The translations under genes were made by a program, and so were the position numbers. The notes below the pieces were generated by a model. That model had not been told where the DNA came from. It searched no databases and saw nothing but the letters and a program-made list of their open reading frames with translations. Positions 1-10,900 of a DNA stretch of 39,420 nt are shown here, piece after piece. The DNA is taken from NCBI GenBank assembly GCA_022484565.1, contig JAKVKZ010000025.1, positions 1 to 39,420 of the forward strand. Reading direction: 5' to 3'. Origin of the DNA: Muribaculaceae bacterium. Its GTDB lineage: Bacteria > Bacteroidota > Bacteroidia > Bacteroidales > Muribaculaceae. The number at the start of each line of letters is the position of its first letter. Positions within the stretch are counted from its first letter, which is position 1.

Positions 1-1138
1 CTTCCAGCACGTCGATTGCATTTAATTGTTTCAACTGGGCCACCATGTTACTGTACATACCGCCAGGAACTTCAGCATCTTTCACGATTTTATTAGGCAG
101 TGGGAAATTGAAGTAATCCTCAATTGCGCGGGTTGCCTTGAGTAAAGCCACCTCATCGCCAGCCTTTGCTGCTGCAATTGCCTCGTCGAAGTGTGCATCA
201 ATTTCTGCTGGTAATTTATCGGCAAGCGGGTCGAAATCAATAGGGAAGGAATCTTTATGAAGGTCGAATTGGCTCAAGCCGCTGCGTACGCTTTTCAGTT
301 CTTTGCGGATTTTGCCGACGGCTTCCATGTTAACTTCAACTTCCACACCAAGTTTCTTTGCGAATAAGTACACAAGTTCAATGGCTGGTGCTGCTGAGCC
401 TCCGCCGAAATACCATATATTTGTATCCAAAATGTCAACTCCATTTAATATTGCCATAAGTTGTGAAGCAAGGCCATAACCAGGGGTGCAATGAGTGTGG
501 AAATCAACAGGAATTTTAACGGCTGCTTTTAATTTGGAAATCAGTGATGCGGCGCGCAATGGGTTAACCAGTCCGGCCATATCCTTAAGAGTGATAATTT
601 TTGCTCCCAATTTCTCGTAGCCTTTTGCCTTTTCTACAAAATAATCATCAGTGAAAATCTTTTTCGTCTTAGCGCTCTCATCCTTTGGGTCAACTGTGTA
701 GCAGACAGCACCATCAGGTATTCCACCTAATTTGTTGATGATTTCAACTGATTCGCTTACATTGTCAAGGTCGTTCAATGCATCAAATATACGCATCACA
801 TTTAAGCCATTTTTTATGGCAGCCTTGTAGAATCCTTCAATAACCAAAGTAGGATAAGGAGCATATCCGAATAAGTTCCTACCACGTGACAGTGCGGTAA
901 GCAATGAGCGGCCATCTATTTTTTCACTGATAGTCGTCAAACGTTTCCATGGACTTTCACCTAAGTATCTCATTACAGAGTCGGGGACAGCGCCGCCCCA
1001 TACTTCCATTGCGTAGAAACCTGCATCTTTATAGAAAGGTAACAGAGCGTCAACGCTTTCCTGACTAAGACGAGTAGCAAACAGCGATTGCTGTCCATCA
1101 CGGAGTGTCAGGTCTCTAATTTTCAGTTTCTGTGTCAT
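1..1138 (-). CDS. oadA: Biotin-dependent carboxyltransferase/decarboxylase alpha subunit (OadA/PycB family), N-terminal part
   Basis: The reading frame runs from ATG at 1138 leftwards and is still open at the window edge, so only about 379 N-terminal residues are visible. The protein starts MTQKLKIRDLTLRDGQQS, the HMGL-like TIM-barrel entry of oxaloacetate decarboxylase alpha, pyruvate carboxylase subunit B and transcarboxylase 5S proteins. The metal-site motif DFHTHCTPG and the ITLKDMAG segment carrying the lysine that is carbamylated in this family are both present. The enzyme moves CO2 between oxaloacetate (or another carboxy-acid) and biotin in the cytoplasm. Whether a C-terminal biotinyl domain follows cannot be seen, so the exact substrate is uncertain. 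The gene is divergent from the PHP phosphatase, with a promoter-like box 82 bases upstream of the ATG. Confidence 0.88.
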   Translation of the reverse strand, partial: MTQKLKIRDLTLRDGQQSLFATRLSQESVDALLPFYKDAGFYAMEVWGGAVPDSVMRYLGESPWKRLTTISEKIDGRSLLTALSRGRNLFGYAPYPTLVIEGFYKAAIKNGLNVMRIFDALNDLDNVSESVEIINKLGGIPDGAVCYTVDPKDESAKTKKIFTDDYFVEKAKGYEKLGAKIITLKDMAGLVNPLRAASLISKLKAAVKIPVDFHTHCTPGYGLASQLMAILNGVDILDTNIWYFGGGSAAPAIELVYLFAKKLGVEVEVNMEAVGKIRKELKSVRSGLSQFDLHKDSFPIDFDPLADKLPAEIDAHFDEAIAAAKAGDEVALLKATRAIEDYFNFPLPNKIVKDAEVPGGMYSNMVAQLKQLNAIDVLE

Positions 1139-1219
1139 ATTTTTTATTATGTTATAAAATATTTTTGTTTAATATCTTACATGATATGTAGAAATATCTA
1201 TAGAAAAATCTTTTCAGTG

Positions 1220-1227
1220 CAAAAATA
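1220..1227 (-). promoter_or_regulatory. Bacteroidetes -7 box for the carboxyltransferase gene
   Basis: Read on the minus strand the bases are TATTTTTG, an exact fit to the Bacteroidetes TAnnTTTG element. No clear -33 TTG was found at the usual spacing. It lies in the divergent intergenic region. Confidence 0.45.
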
Positions 1228-1259
1228 GCAGTTTTATAACATTAAACGAATTTATTTGC

Positions 1260-1267
1260 TAATTTTG
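1260..1267 (+). promoter_or_regulatory. Bacteroidetes -7 box for the PHP phosphatase gene
   Basis: TAATTTTG matches TAnnTTTG and ends 25 bases before the ATG at 1293, giving a short leader of about 19 bases. The -33 element is not obvious. Confidence 0.5.
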
Positions 1268-1292
1268 TGGCTGATTTTGATGATTTTTTTAG

Positions 1293-2024
1293 ATGTTCAA
1301 TTTTTTAAAGAAAAATAACGAGCCTAAAAAGCTGTTTTACACCACAGATATGCATTGCCATATCATTCCTGGTGTAGATCATGGCGCTCAGACAGTTGAG
1401 GATTCCATTGCCCTTGTCAAGGCTGAAATGGAAATGGGTATCTCTCACATTATTGCCACTTCTCATGTAACCAAAGATTCTTTTGAAAATAATCCCGAAA
1501 CTTTGGCAAAGGGATTTGCCACACTTAAGGCTGGCCTTGAGAAAGCCGGAATCGACATTGATATTAAGTATTCGGCTGAATACAGAATTGATGAGCTTTT
1601 TAAAGAACAATTGAAGAATAATCAGCTTGTGCTGATGCCAAACAATTATTTGCTTGTGGAAAATTCATTCCAAGGTGAAACTATGGGCCTTGATGAACTT
1701 TTATTTGAACTTCAATTGAAGGATTATATACCTATTCTTGCTCATCCTGAGCGCTACAGATACTATAACCATCAACGTTACCAGACATTGCATGACTCAG
1801 GCGCATACTTTCAAGTTAATCTACTTTCTTTCACCGGCTATTTCGGCGAACCTGAAAAGCGTACTGCCGAGTGGCTTCTCGACAATGAACTGATTGATTT
1901 TCTCGGCAGCGACATTCATTTTATGCAACATGCTGAAATCCTTCAGAAATTCATCGGTACGAAGGAATACAGAAAGATTGTGGAACGGATACCGAGATTG
2001 TGCAACGACATTTCTTTTAATTAA
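1293..2024 (+). CDS. PHP-domain protein tyrosine phosphatase, CpsB/YwqE family
   Basis: A 243-residue protein of the usual size for CpsB/YwqE. These are metal-dependent phosphatases that dephosphorylate bacterial tyrosine kinases controlling capsule or exopolysaccharide assembly. Metal-ligand motifs are visible in order: DMHCHIIPGVDHG (residues 19-31, with the His-x-His pair), TSHVT with His58, HPERYRYY in the middle, and SDIHFM near the C-terminus. There is no signal peptide, so it should be cytoplasmic. No kinase or glycosyltransferase genes are adjacent, so it is a stand-alone copy and its partner lies elsewhere. The start at 1293 fits the promoter box upstream. Confidence 0.9.
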   Translation: MFNFLKKNNEPKKLFYTTDMHCHIIPGVDHGAQTVEDSIALVKAEMEMGISHIIATSHVTKDSFENNPETLAKGFATLKAGLEKAGIDIDIKYSAEYRIDELFKEQLKNNQLVLMPNNYLLVENSFQGETMGLDELLFELQLKDYIPILAHPERYRYYNHQRYQTLHDSGAYFQVNLLSFTGYFGEPEKRTAEWLLDNELIDFLGSDIHFMQHAEILQKFIGTKEYRKIVERIPRLCNDISFN

Positions 2025-2061
2025 TTTGCTGAACTTAATTATCTACAAAAGAAAAAATTAG

Positions 2062-2069
2062 TATATTTG
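2062..2069 (+). promoter_or_regulatory. Bacteroidetes -7 box before the protease-ruvA-sprA run
   Basis: TATATTTG matches TAnnTTTG, 19 bases before the ATG at 2089. A TTTG at 2025-2028 is too far away to be a normal -33 element, so recognition may be weak or factor-dependent. Confidence 0.5.
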
Positions 2070-2088
2070 ACGATAATTATGTTCACTT

Positions 2089-4284
2089 ATGAAAAAAGCA
2101 TTATTAATATTTGCAGGAGTTAGTTTTGTCCTTCTTTCGATGATAGGAGGCAATAATCTGTCGCCCAGAACAATTCTATTGCTAAGGCAGCATAATGAAA
2201 AAGTCGGTGCCAGCGGACCTCAATCCAGATTATGCGCCACGACCATAAGAAGTAATGGGGAAGAAATGGTAAGTGCATTCATTGCTCTCAGCAACAATTC
2301 ACAGATTGATTCGCTTCGCGCTTTGGGGGTGAAGGTGAATTGCAGATTTGGCAATATGATTACAGCAAGAATTCCGGTTAATCGCCTTAATGAATTATCA
2401 CGGATTTCTTATGTAAGGCAAATTGCAGCCGCTTCTATAATAAATGTGACCAACGATTCTGCCCGTTTCCTTACAAATACCGATATGGCACAGTCAGGTG
2501 CAGGACTTTCAATGCCTTTTACCGGTAAAGGAGTCATTGTCGGAGTTGTTGATATCGGAATAGATTTCAACCATGTAGAGTTTTGCGATTCCACTGGAAA
2601 ATCGAGGGTAAAACGTGTGTATATGCCTGATGACAGTACTGGCGTCCATCCTATAATTGGCAGCGACACTTTACCCGGTAGCGAATATGTCACGGAGGAT
2701 GCAATAAAAAGGCTAAGTACAGATACTAAAACCATGACTCACGGAACCCACACCACGTCAACTGCCGCTGGTTCATATAAAGGCAACAAATATTGGGGTA
2801 TGGCACCTGAATCCGATTTGGTACTATGTGGGCTTAGTGAATTGAGTGATGTGAATATTGCGGATGCAGCTGCCTACATAATGAATTATGCCAGAACAGT
2901 AGGCAAACCAGCTGTGATTAATATAAGCCTTGCAGGAAATGCCGGAGATCATGATGGGTCATCATTTCTATGCAGAGCCTTTGATGCTGTTAGTGGAGAA
3001 GGCAAGATAATTGTACTTGCCGCAGGCAATGATGCTTCATTTCCATTACATTTGAATAAAACGTTCGCATCAGAGACTGATTCATTATGCACGTTCCTTT
3101 TCGATTCTTCTGGACGTAACAGTAGAATTTATGGCTATCTTGACTTATGGAGCCGTTCACAAGAGCCTGTCAGTTTACAGATTGGTGTTTATGACATGAC
3201 AGACAAGAAATTGGTTTACAAGTCAGAGCCATATATAGGCAACAATGAGGATAATGGATTCGTACTCGACAGCAATAAAGATTCCCAGTTCGCTAAATAT
3301 TTCAAGGGAAAATTCATGATAAGTGCTCGTGTGGATTCCATTAACGGAAAATACGACTGCCTGACGGAATTTGCTGATACAGCAGTCTCGGCACGCTATT
3401 GTGCTGGATTGATTTACAAAGCAAAAGCAGGGACAGAAGTGAATGGCTGGATTGACGGCTCGACCCGTGCTGAAAGTCTTATGGTAAATGGCTGGTCGTT
3501 GGGAAATGGAGAATGTTCCATCAGTGATATTGCTACTGGTTTTAAGACAATATCAGTGGGAGCGTACGGTGACAAGAAAATATTCACTGGGATTGCGACG
3601 AATTGGACTTATCCACGTTGCAATATTGGTGACATCACTTATTTCTCATCCTACGGACCTGACCTGAACGGCACTATGCGACCTGAAATCACAGCACCTG
3701 GCTTTGCTGTTGTATCTGGCATAAGCAATTATGACACTGCAACAATAGTAAGAGACCACGCTTCACTTATAGAGGAGAAGAGTGCTTTTGGCCGAATGAA
3801 CCGCTGGGGTGAAATGTATGGAACGTCAATGTCTGCACCAGTCGTTACTGGCATCATTGCCCTTTGGCTTCAAGCCAATCCGATGCTTACCCCCGACAGC
3901 ATAAAGGCCGTAATGGCAGCCACATCAGTCCGCGATTCTTACGTTACAAATGGCGACCAGCGCAGATGGGGCTATGGAAAGATTGATGCATTAGCAGGTT
4001 TAAAATATATAACAGCCAAAAGTGGCATCTCCATGGCAAGGAAGGATAATAATCAAATAATTGTCTATCCGAATCCATCAAGTGGACAATTCAGCGTTAC
4101 ATTGCCGAGCAATGAAGGAGCTGAAATGGAACTTTACGGAATTGGAGGTAATTTGATGTTATCAAAAGTTGTTCCAAGTGGTACAAATAAGATGGATTTT
4201 GATCTAAAAGTATCGCGGGGCTTGTATATAGTAAAGGTCAGAGGGACAAATGCCTCGTGGTCAAGTAAACTAATAATTGAATAA
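2089..4284 (+). CDS. Secreted subtilisin-like (S8) serine protease with T9SS type A sorting tail
   Basis: 731 residues: signal peptide (about 1-20), an inhibitor-I9-like prodomain (about 50-120), then an S8 catalytic domain. The triad is visible as VVDIGIDFNH (Asp155), MTHGTHTT (His218) and GTSMSAPVVTG (Ser580); LAAGND holds the oxyanion Asn. A long insert separates the oxyanion Asn from the catalytic Ser. The last 75 or so residues (IIVYPNPSSGQFSV to SSKLIIE) are a typical T9SS type A C-terminal domain, so the protein should cross the outer membrane through SprA. It is related to the four proteases at 15.5-24.8 kb but has a diverged tail and lacks their LCGCG motif. It lies only 11 bases before ruvA and probably shares a transcript with ruvA and sprA. 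The peptide substrate is unknown. Confidence 0.9.
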   Translation: MKKALLIFAGVSFVLLSMIGGNNLSPRTILLLRQHNEKVGASGPQSRLCATTIRSNGEEMVSAFIALSNNSQIDSLRALGVKVNCRFGNMITARIPVNRLNELSRISYVRQIAAASIINVTNDSARFLTNTDMAQSGAGLSMPFTGKGVIVGVVDIGIDFNHVEFCDSTGKSRVKRVYMPDDSTGVHPIIGSDTLPGSEYVTEDAIKRLSTDTKTMTHGTHTTSTAAGSYKGNKYWGMAPESDLVLCGLSELSDVNIADAAAYIMNYARTVGKPAVINISLAGNAGDHDGSSFLCRAFDAVSGEGKIIVLAAGNDASFPLHLNKTFASETDSLCTFLFDSSGRNSRIYGYLDLWSRSQEPVSLQIGVYDMTDKKLVYKSEPYIGNNEDNGFVLDSNKDSQFAKYFKGKFMISARVDSINGKYDCLTEFADTAVSARYCAGLIYKAKAGTEVNGWIDGSTRAESLMVNGWSLGNGECSISDIATGFKTISVGAYGDKKIFTGIATNWTYPRCNIGDITYFSSYGPDLNGTMRPEITAPGFAVVSGISNYDTATIVRDHASLIEEKSAFGRMNRWGEMYGTSMSAPVVTGIIALWLQANPMLTPDSIKAVMAATSVRDSYVTNGDQRRWGYGKIDALAGLKYITAKSGISMARKDNNQIIVYPNPSSGQFSVTLPSNEGAEMELYGIGGNLMLSKVVPSGTNKMDFDLKVSRGLYIVKVRGTNASWSSKLIIE

Positions 4285-4295
4285 TATTATAAAAG

Positions 4296-4889
4296 ATGAT
4301 AGAATACATTCAAGGTGAAATAGCTGAACTGACGCCGACTTATGCGGTAATTGACAATAGCAGAATGGGGTATATGCTTAATATTTCCCTAACCACTTTC
4401 AGCGAATTGCAAAATGCTGAAAAAAATAATGAGAAAGCCAAGCTATACGTGTATGAGGCAATCAGGGAAGATGCATTCATTCTATACGGTTTTATCGATA
4501 AACGTGAGCGTGAACTGTTCCTTTTGCTCATTAGCGTTTCAGGCGTTGGGCCTAATACGGCGAGGATGATATTATCCTCTTACAAGACCGCGGAACTGGA
4601 GCAAGTGATAGCGAGCGGCAACTCAGGCCTATTGAAATCAGTGAAAGGAATAGGCGCAAAGACGGCACAACGGATAATTGTTGACTTAAAAGATAAAATA
4701 AAAGCTACTGGCGATTCGTTAATAGAAAAAGCACAAGCGAACAACGAGACTTATGAAGAGGCTCTTGCCGCGCTTGTAATGCTTGGTTTTCCGCAGCCTG
4801 TGTCGCAAAGGGTACTGAAAAAACTTCTTGGCGCACAACCTGCAATAAGCGTTGAAGACGCTATAAAACAGGCATTAAAGATGATGTAA
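4296..4889 (+). CDS. ruvA: Holliday junction branch migration complex subunit RuvA
   Basis: 197 residues, the standard RuvA length. The N-terminal OB-fold begins [12 protein letters not shown]. Two helix-hairpin-helix motifs follow, [13 protein letters not shown] (about residue 80) and [12 protein letters not shown] (about 115). The C-terminal domain III that touches RuvB is present ([13 protein letters not shown]). RuvA binds four-way junctions and loads the RuvB motor during recombination repair. The gene sits 11 bases after the S8 protease gene and 20 bases before sprA. A ruvA-sprA neighbourhood is common in Bacteroidetes and supports both calls. Confidence 0.97.
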   Translation: MIEYIQGEIAELTPTYAVIDNSRMGYMLNISLTTFSELQNAEKNNEKAKLYVYEAIREDAFILYGFIDKRERELFLLLISVSGVGPNTARMILSSYKTAELEQVIASGNSGLLKSVKGIGAKTAQRIIVDLKDKIKATGDSLIEKAQANNETYEEALAALVMLGFPQPVSQRVLKKLLGAQPAISVEDAIKQALKMM

Positions 4890-4909
4890 CTATGGCATCA
4901 TAACAACGA

Positions 4910-7900
4910 ATGAAGTCAGGAAACAGTAAAACATCTATATTAATGTGGGTGTGCGGAGCAGTTATGTTCTTCGCATATTCTTTTATTGCCTTTGCGCAAT
5001 ATGAGAAATCCACTCTTGCACCTCCACCGCCTATTCCTGACAAAACCACTCAACCAAAGACTGAAAAGAAAGATTCCATTTCGCTGCGTTATCGTGTACG
5101 TCCCACAGTTCCTCAAAGTTATGAGGATTTAAACGGGAAAGAATATGCGGCAGATTTAACAGAGCCGAAGAACATAACCACTGAGGCAGAATACGACTAT
5201 ACAACAGGCTGCTACGTAATACGCACCAAACTTGGCGATAACGAAATAAGCACTCCATTCATGCTCAGCAATGACGAGTACAACAATATGGTGCTTCGCC
5301 AGTCGATGCAGGATTACTATAAGCAGAAGAACAAAGAATTGAGCGAGAAGAAGAAAGACAATTTCAACTTCCTCGATATGAATTTTGCCTTAGGCCCTCT
5401 TGAGAAAGTGTTCGGCCCCGGCGGAGTGCAATTAAAGACGCAAGGTTCGATACAAATCAATATGGGCGTTAAGTCGAATAAGACAGATAACCCTGCACTT
5501 TCAGTGGCTGCACGCCGAAAGACATATTTTGATTTTGACCAGAAAATACAGGCTACAATAGCAGCGTCGGTGGGCGATAAGATGAAATTCAACATGACCT
5601 ACAACACCGACGCAACCTTTGATTTTGATTCAAAGAATCTGAAACTTCAGTATGAAGGAAAAGAGGACGAGATAATCAAGGACATGGAAGCCGGTAATGT
5701 GAGCATGACGACCGGTTCATCACTCATTAAAGGAAGTACCGCACTGTTTGGTGTAAAGACAAAATTACAGTTTGGAAAACTTACTGCAACAGCACTCGTT
5801 TCGCAGCAAAATTCAGAAACGCAGACAGTGAACACAAAAGGCGGTGCCCAACTAACGTCATTTTCCATTTCAGGTGACAGCTACGACCAAAACCGCCACT
5901 ATTTCCTATCGCATTTCTTCCGTGACAATTACGACAACTTCGCTTCAAAGCTACCTTTGGTGTCAAGCGGAATAAGCATAACGAGAATTGAAGTTTGGGT
6001 CACAAACAAGAAGGGCAATTATAACGAAAGCCGGAACATTGTGGGCTTTATGGATTTGGCGGAAAACAAACATCTGCAAAACAGCCACTGGGTTCCAAAC
6101 ACGAGCTACGACAACCCTTCGAACTCATCGAACAACCTGCTAAGTGAAATCAAGACAAATTATCCTGACGCACGCTACATCAGCAATGTGGCAGAGACTT
6201 TAAGTCCACTTACCGCATACGGCATTGACGGAGGCAAAGACTATGAAAAAATCGAAAGTGCCCGACTGCTGTCGTCAAGTGAATATTCGTTGAACTCCAC
6301 ATTAGGATACATTTCATTGAAAACCGCATTGAATGCTGATGAAGTGCTGGGCGTGGCATATCAGTACACATATAAAGGCGTGACTTATCAAGTGGGTGAA
6401 TTTTCCGGCGACATCACATCAACTGACCAAAGCCTTTATGTAAAACTGCTGAAAGGCACAACGGCTTCACCTTCAACGCCAATGTGGAACCTGATGATGA
6501 AAAACGTGTATTCGCTTGGAGCATATCAAGTGCAAAGCAGCAACTTCAAACTCAACATAAAATACCTCAGCGATACAACGGGAACTGAGATAAACTATAT
6601 TCCAGCAGGAAACATCAATGGCAAACCGCTACTTCAGGTGATGAATCTTGACCGATTGGACGCTAACCAACAATCCAATCCTGATGGTAAATTCGACTTC
6701 ATAGACGGCTACACAATTTATCCATCGACGGGTAAAGTGATATTCCCTGTTGTTGAGCCTTTCGGTTCATATTTGAAGTCGAAGATAGGCGATGACGCTG
6801 TGGCTCAAAAATATGTTTACCAAGAGCTATACGATTCCACAATGACTGTGGCCAAGCAATACCAAGACAAGGATAAATTCCTGCTCGAAGGCGAATATCA
6901 GGCATCGTCAGGCTCACAAATCAGGCTTAATGCCATGAATGTGCCGCGAGGTTCTGTAGTTGTGACTGCCGGAGGCGTAACTTTGACTGAGAATAGTGAC
7001 TATACCGTGGATTACAGCATGGGAATAGTAACTATCATCAACCAGAGCATTATTGATGCAGGAACAAACGTCAGCGTTTCGCTTGAAAATCAATCCACCT
7101 ACAGCACCCAAAGGAAGACGTTGGTGGGAGTGGACTTGAACTATGCCTTCAATAAGAATTTCAATCTTGGCGCCACAATCATGCACTATTCGGAAAAGGC
7201 ACTTGTGGAAAAGGTAGCCATAGGCGATGAGGTAGTGAACAATACCATTTGGGGACTTAACCTTTCGTACAACACAAGTTTCATGTGGCTGACAAACCTC
7301 CTCAACAAGATTCCTACAGTGGATGCCACAGCACCTTCAACTTTAAGCCTAAATGCTGAATTTGCGCAATTAGTTCCAAGCAAACAAAAGACAGGTTCTG
7401 CTTCAGGAAGTTCATATATCGACGATTTTGAGTCAACACAAACTGGAATTGACCTGCGGTCGCCTTATTCATGGTTCCTTTGCGCTACACCATACGATGG
7501 TGGAGCAAACGCACTATTCCCCGAAGCTGCACTGTCGAACAATGTGGACTACGGCAAGAACCGCGCATTGCTTTCATGGTACTACATCGACAGATTATTT
7601 ACCCAAAAGAATTCGTCAACAGCGCCTGGATATTTGAAGAACGACTTGGAGCAACAATCAAACCAGTATGTGCGTGAAGTATCCTACCGCGAGATATTCC
7701 CCAACCGTGAATTGAGCTATGGCGAATCATCGTCAATCCAAACTTTGGACCTCTCTTTCTATCCGAATGAACGTGGCCCGTACAACTTGGATGCCACAAA
7801 CATAAGCAGCGACGGCAAACTTCTCTATCCTGAAAAGCGGTGGGGCGGCATAATGCGTAAACTCGACAACACCAACTTTGAGCAATCCAACATAGAATAC

Positions 7901-10900
7901 ATAGAATTCTGGATGATGGATCCATTCCTTGACAAAAACAATCCGAACACCGACGGCGGCGACTTGTATTTCAATCTCGGTGAAGTCAGCGAGGATGTTC
8001 TGAAAGACGGATTGAAATCATACGAAAACGGACTGCCGACAGACGGAACCACGACATATATTAAAGAAACCGTGTGGGGACGAGTTTCCACCCAATCGTC
8101 GCTTACTTACGCATTCGACAACACCACCGGCTCACGAGTGCTTCAAGATGTCGGTCTTGACGGACTTAGCACGACTGATGAGTTCAATTTCGGCAGCTAT
8201 AAAGACTACGTAGCGGCATTGCGGTCGAAACTATCGGCTGAAACGATAGCTACAATGGAAGCAGACCCATTTTCACCTCTTAATGACCCAGCCGGCGATA
8301 ACTACCATTTCTATCGCGGATATGATTATGATGAGGAAAAACTCGGCATTCTCGACAGATATAAGCATTACAACGGAACAGAAGGTAACTCTCTATCAAC
8401 AAGTGATGTGAGCGACGGATTATATCAGTCAGCAAGAAGTGTGCCAGACGTTGAGGACATCAACCAAGACAATACGCTTAATGAATATGAGCGTTATTTC
8501 CAATATAAAGTCTCAATACGTCCTGAAGACCTTGTAGTCGGCAAGAATTTCGTAACTGACAAGCAAGTTTCGACAGTAACGACACGCGATGGAAACAATA
8601 CGGAAGTAACATGGTATCAGTTCAAAATTCCTATCAGCGACTATGATAAAGCCGTCGGCTCAATATCCGACTTCTCGACAATACGTTTTATCCGTATGTT
8701 CCTGACGGATTTCAAGGAAACCACCCATCTGCGCTTCGCAACGCTGCAACTGCAACGTGGAGAATGGCGTACGTATGACTATAACCTCAATACACGAGGC
8801 AATACACCAGCCGAAGGCTCGATAGACGTAAGTGCAGTAAACATTGAAGAAAATGCAGGCCGCACGCCTGTGAACTATGTGCTGCCTCCTGGAGTGACAC
8901 GAATACAAGACCCGGGACAGAGCCAAGTGGTGCAACTTAACGAACAATCACTGATGCTGCAACTCACTGGACTTCAAGCAGGCGATGCACGCGCCGTGTA
9001 CCGCAACACAAGTCTGGACTTGAGAATCTATAAACGTCTGCAAATGTTCGTACACAATGAAGCACTCATCAACGATGCTACAAACCTGAAAAAGGGCGAT
9101 GTATCGTTCTTCATACGCTTGGGTACAGATGTCAAGAACAACTATTACGAATACGAAATTCCTTTGGATGTTACTCCAGAGGGAAAATACAGCACATACA
9201 GCACCACAGACCGATATGCAGTGTGGCCCGAAAGCAATATGCTCAACTGCAACCTTTCAGTATTCACAAATCTGAAGAAAGCACGAAACCAGCAGAAGCT
9301 AAGCGGAACTGAAGGCGTGTCGTACTATTCAGTATTTTCCGATTATGACCCCGACAATCAAAATAACCGAGTGAGCGTGCTCGGAAATCCTTCGCTGAGC
9401 GATGTGCGGGTGATGATGATAGGAGTCCGCAATAATTCGAGCACAACAAAGGACTGCATCGTATGGACTGACGAACTTAGAGTAACTGACTTTGACGAAT
9501 CGGGAGGTTGGGCAGCAAAAGGAAGTCTGAGCCTTGCGATGAGCGACGTGGCAACAATCAACGTCGGCGGGCATAAAGAGACAGTGGGCTTCGGCAACGT
9601 TGACCAATCACTATCAGAGCGCAGGCTTGACGATTATGGACAATACAATGTGGCTGTACAGACTGATGTGGGCAGATTCCTGCCAAAAGCAGCCAAGTTG
9701 AAAGCGCCGGTGTACTACTCATATTCAAAAGAGACAACAACGCCGAAATACAATCCGCTTGACCAAGATATTCTGCTGAAGGACGCACTTGACGGGTGCA
9801 GCACACAAGCACAAAAAGACTCAATCAACGCATTCGCCGTAACCAAAAAGACGGTGGAAAGCTTCAGCATTTCCGGCTTAAAATTCGATGTGAAGAGCAA
9901 GAATCCTATGCCGTGGGACCCAGCAAACTTCACTTTCAGCTATTCATCGAACAAGCAGAGGAATGTTGACCCGAGCGACGTGTACGAAAACACGAGCGAT
10001 TACCGAGGCAGCCTGCAATACAGCTACTCGCCATACGTGAAGCCATTCGTACCGTTCAAATTCATAAAGAGCAAATCGAAGGCGCTCAAATTCTTCAAGG
10101 AATGGGAATTCAATTATCTGCCAAGCTCAATATCCTATTTCAATAACATTTCGCGTTACTACTACGAACAGCAAACACGAAACGAGACTGACGTGGCAAT
10201 TGATCTGCCAATAAGCGTGAGCAAGAACTTCCTTTGGGACAGACAATTCTCGATTGCATGGAATTTCACCAAGTCACTCTCGATGACATTCAACTCGAAT
10301 ACTACCGCCCATATTGAGGAGCCAGTGGGAGCCGTGAACAAGAAGCTATTCCCTGACGCTTACAAGAACTGGAAAGATTCGATTTGGCAAAGCATAAGGA
10401 ATCTCGGTAAGCCATACGCCTACAACCAGACATTTGTCCTGACATATAAGGCTCCATTCAGCAAAATACCAGTTCTTGACTTCATCACTGCCAATGCAAC
10501 CTACAACGCCACCTATAATTGGGAGCGCGGTACAGTAGTTGACAACGTGTCGTCGGGCAATACAGTGTCGAACCAAGCATCACTGAACATTGACGGGCGA
10601 ATGAACCTTGAACAACTTTACAATAAGATTCCATATCTGCGCGACGTGAACAAGCGGTTCGCAAATGCGACAAGCCGAGACAACAACGCGAAGAACAAGC
10701 CAAAGAAATTCGAGCGTACATATCAGTTGAAACAAGACACAACCTTCGTGGTGAAGCACAATATGAAGACCAAGAAGGTTAAACTCACTGCAACCACTAC
10801 TGACGGGAAGCCATTCACGCTCAGGACAAAAGTTCTTGACGACAACAACATAATGATTCTCAACAAAGGCGACAAGAACATCAAGATTACAGTAACCGAG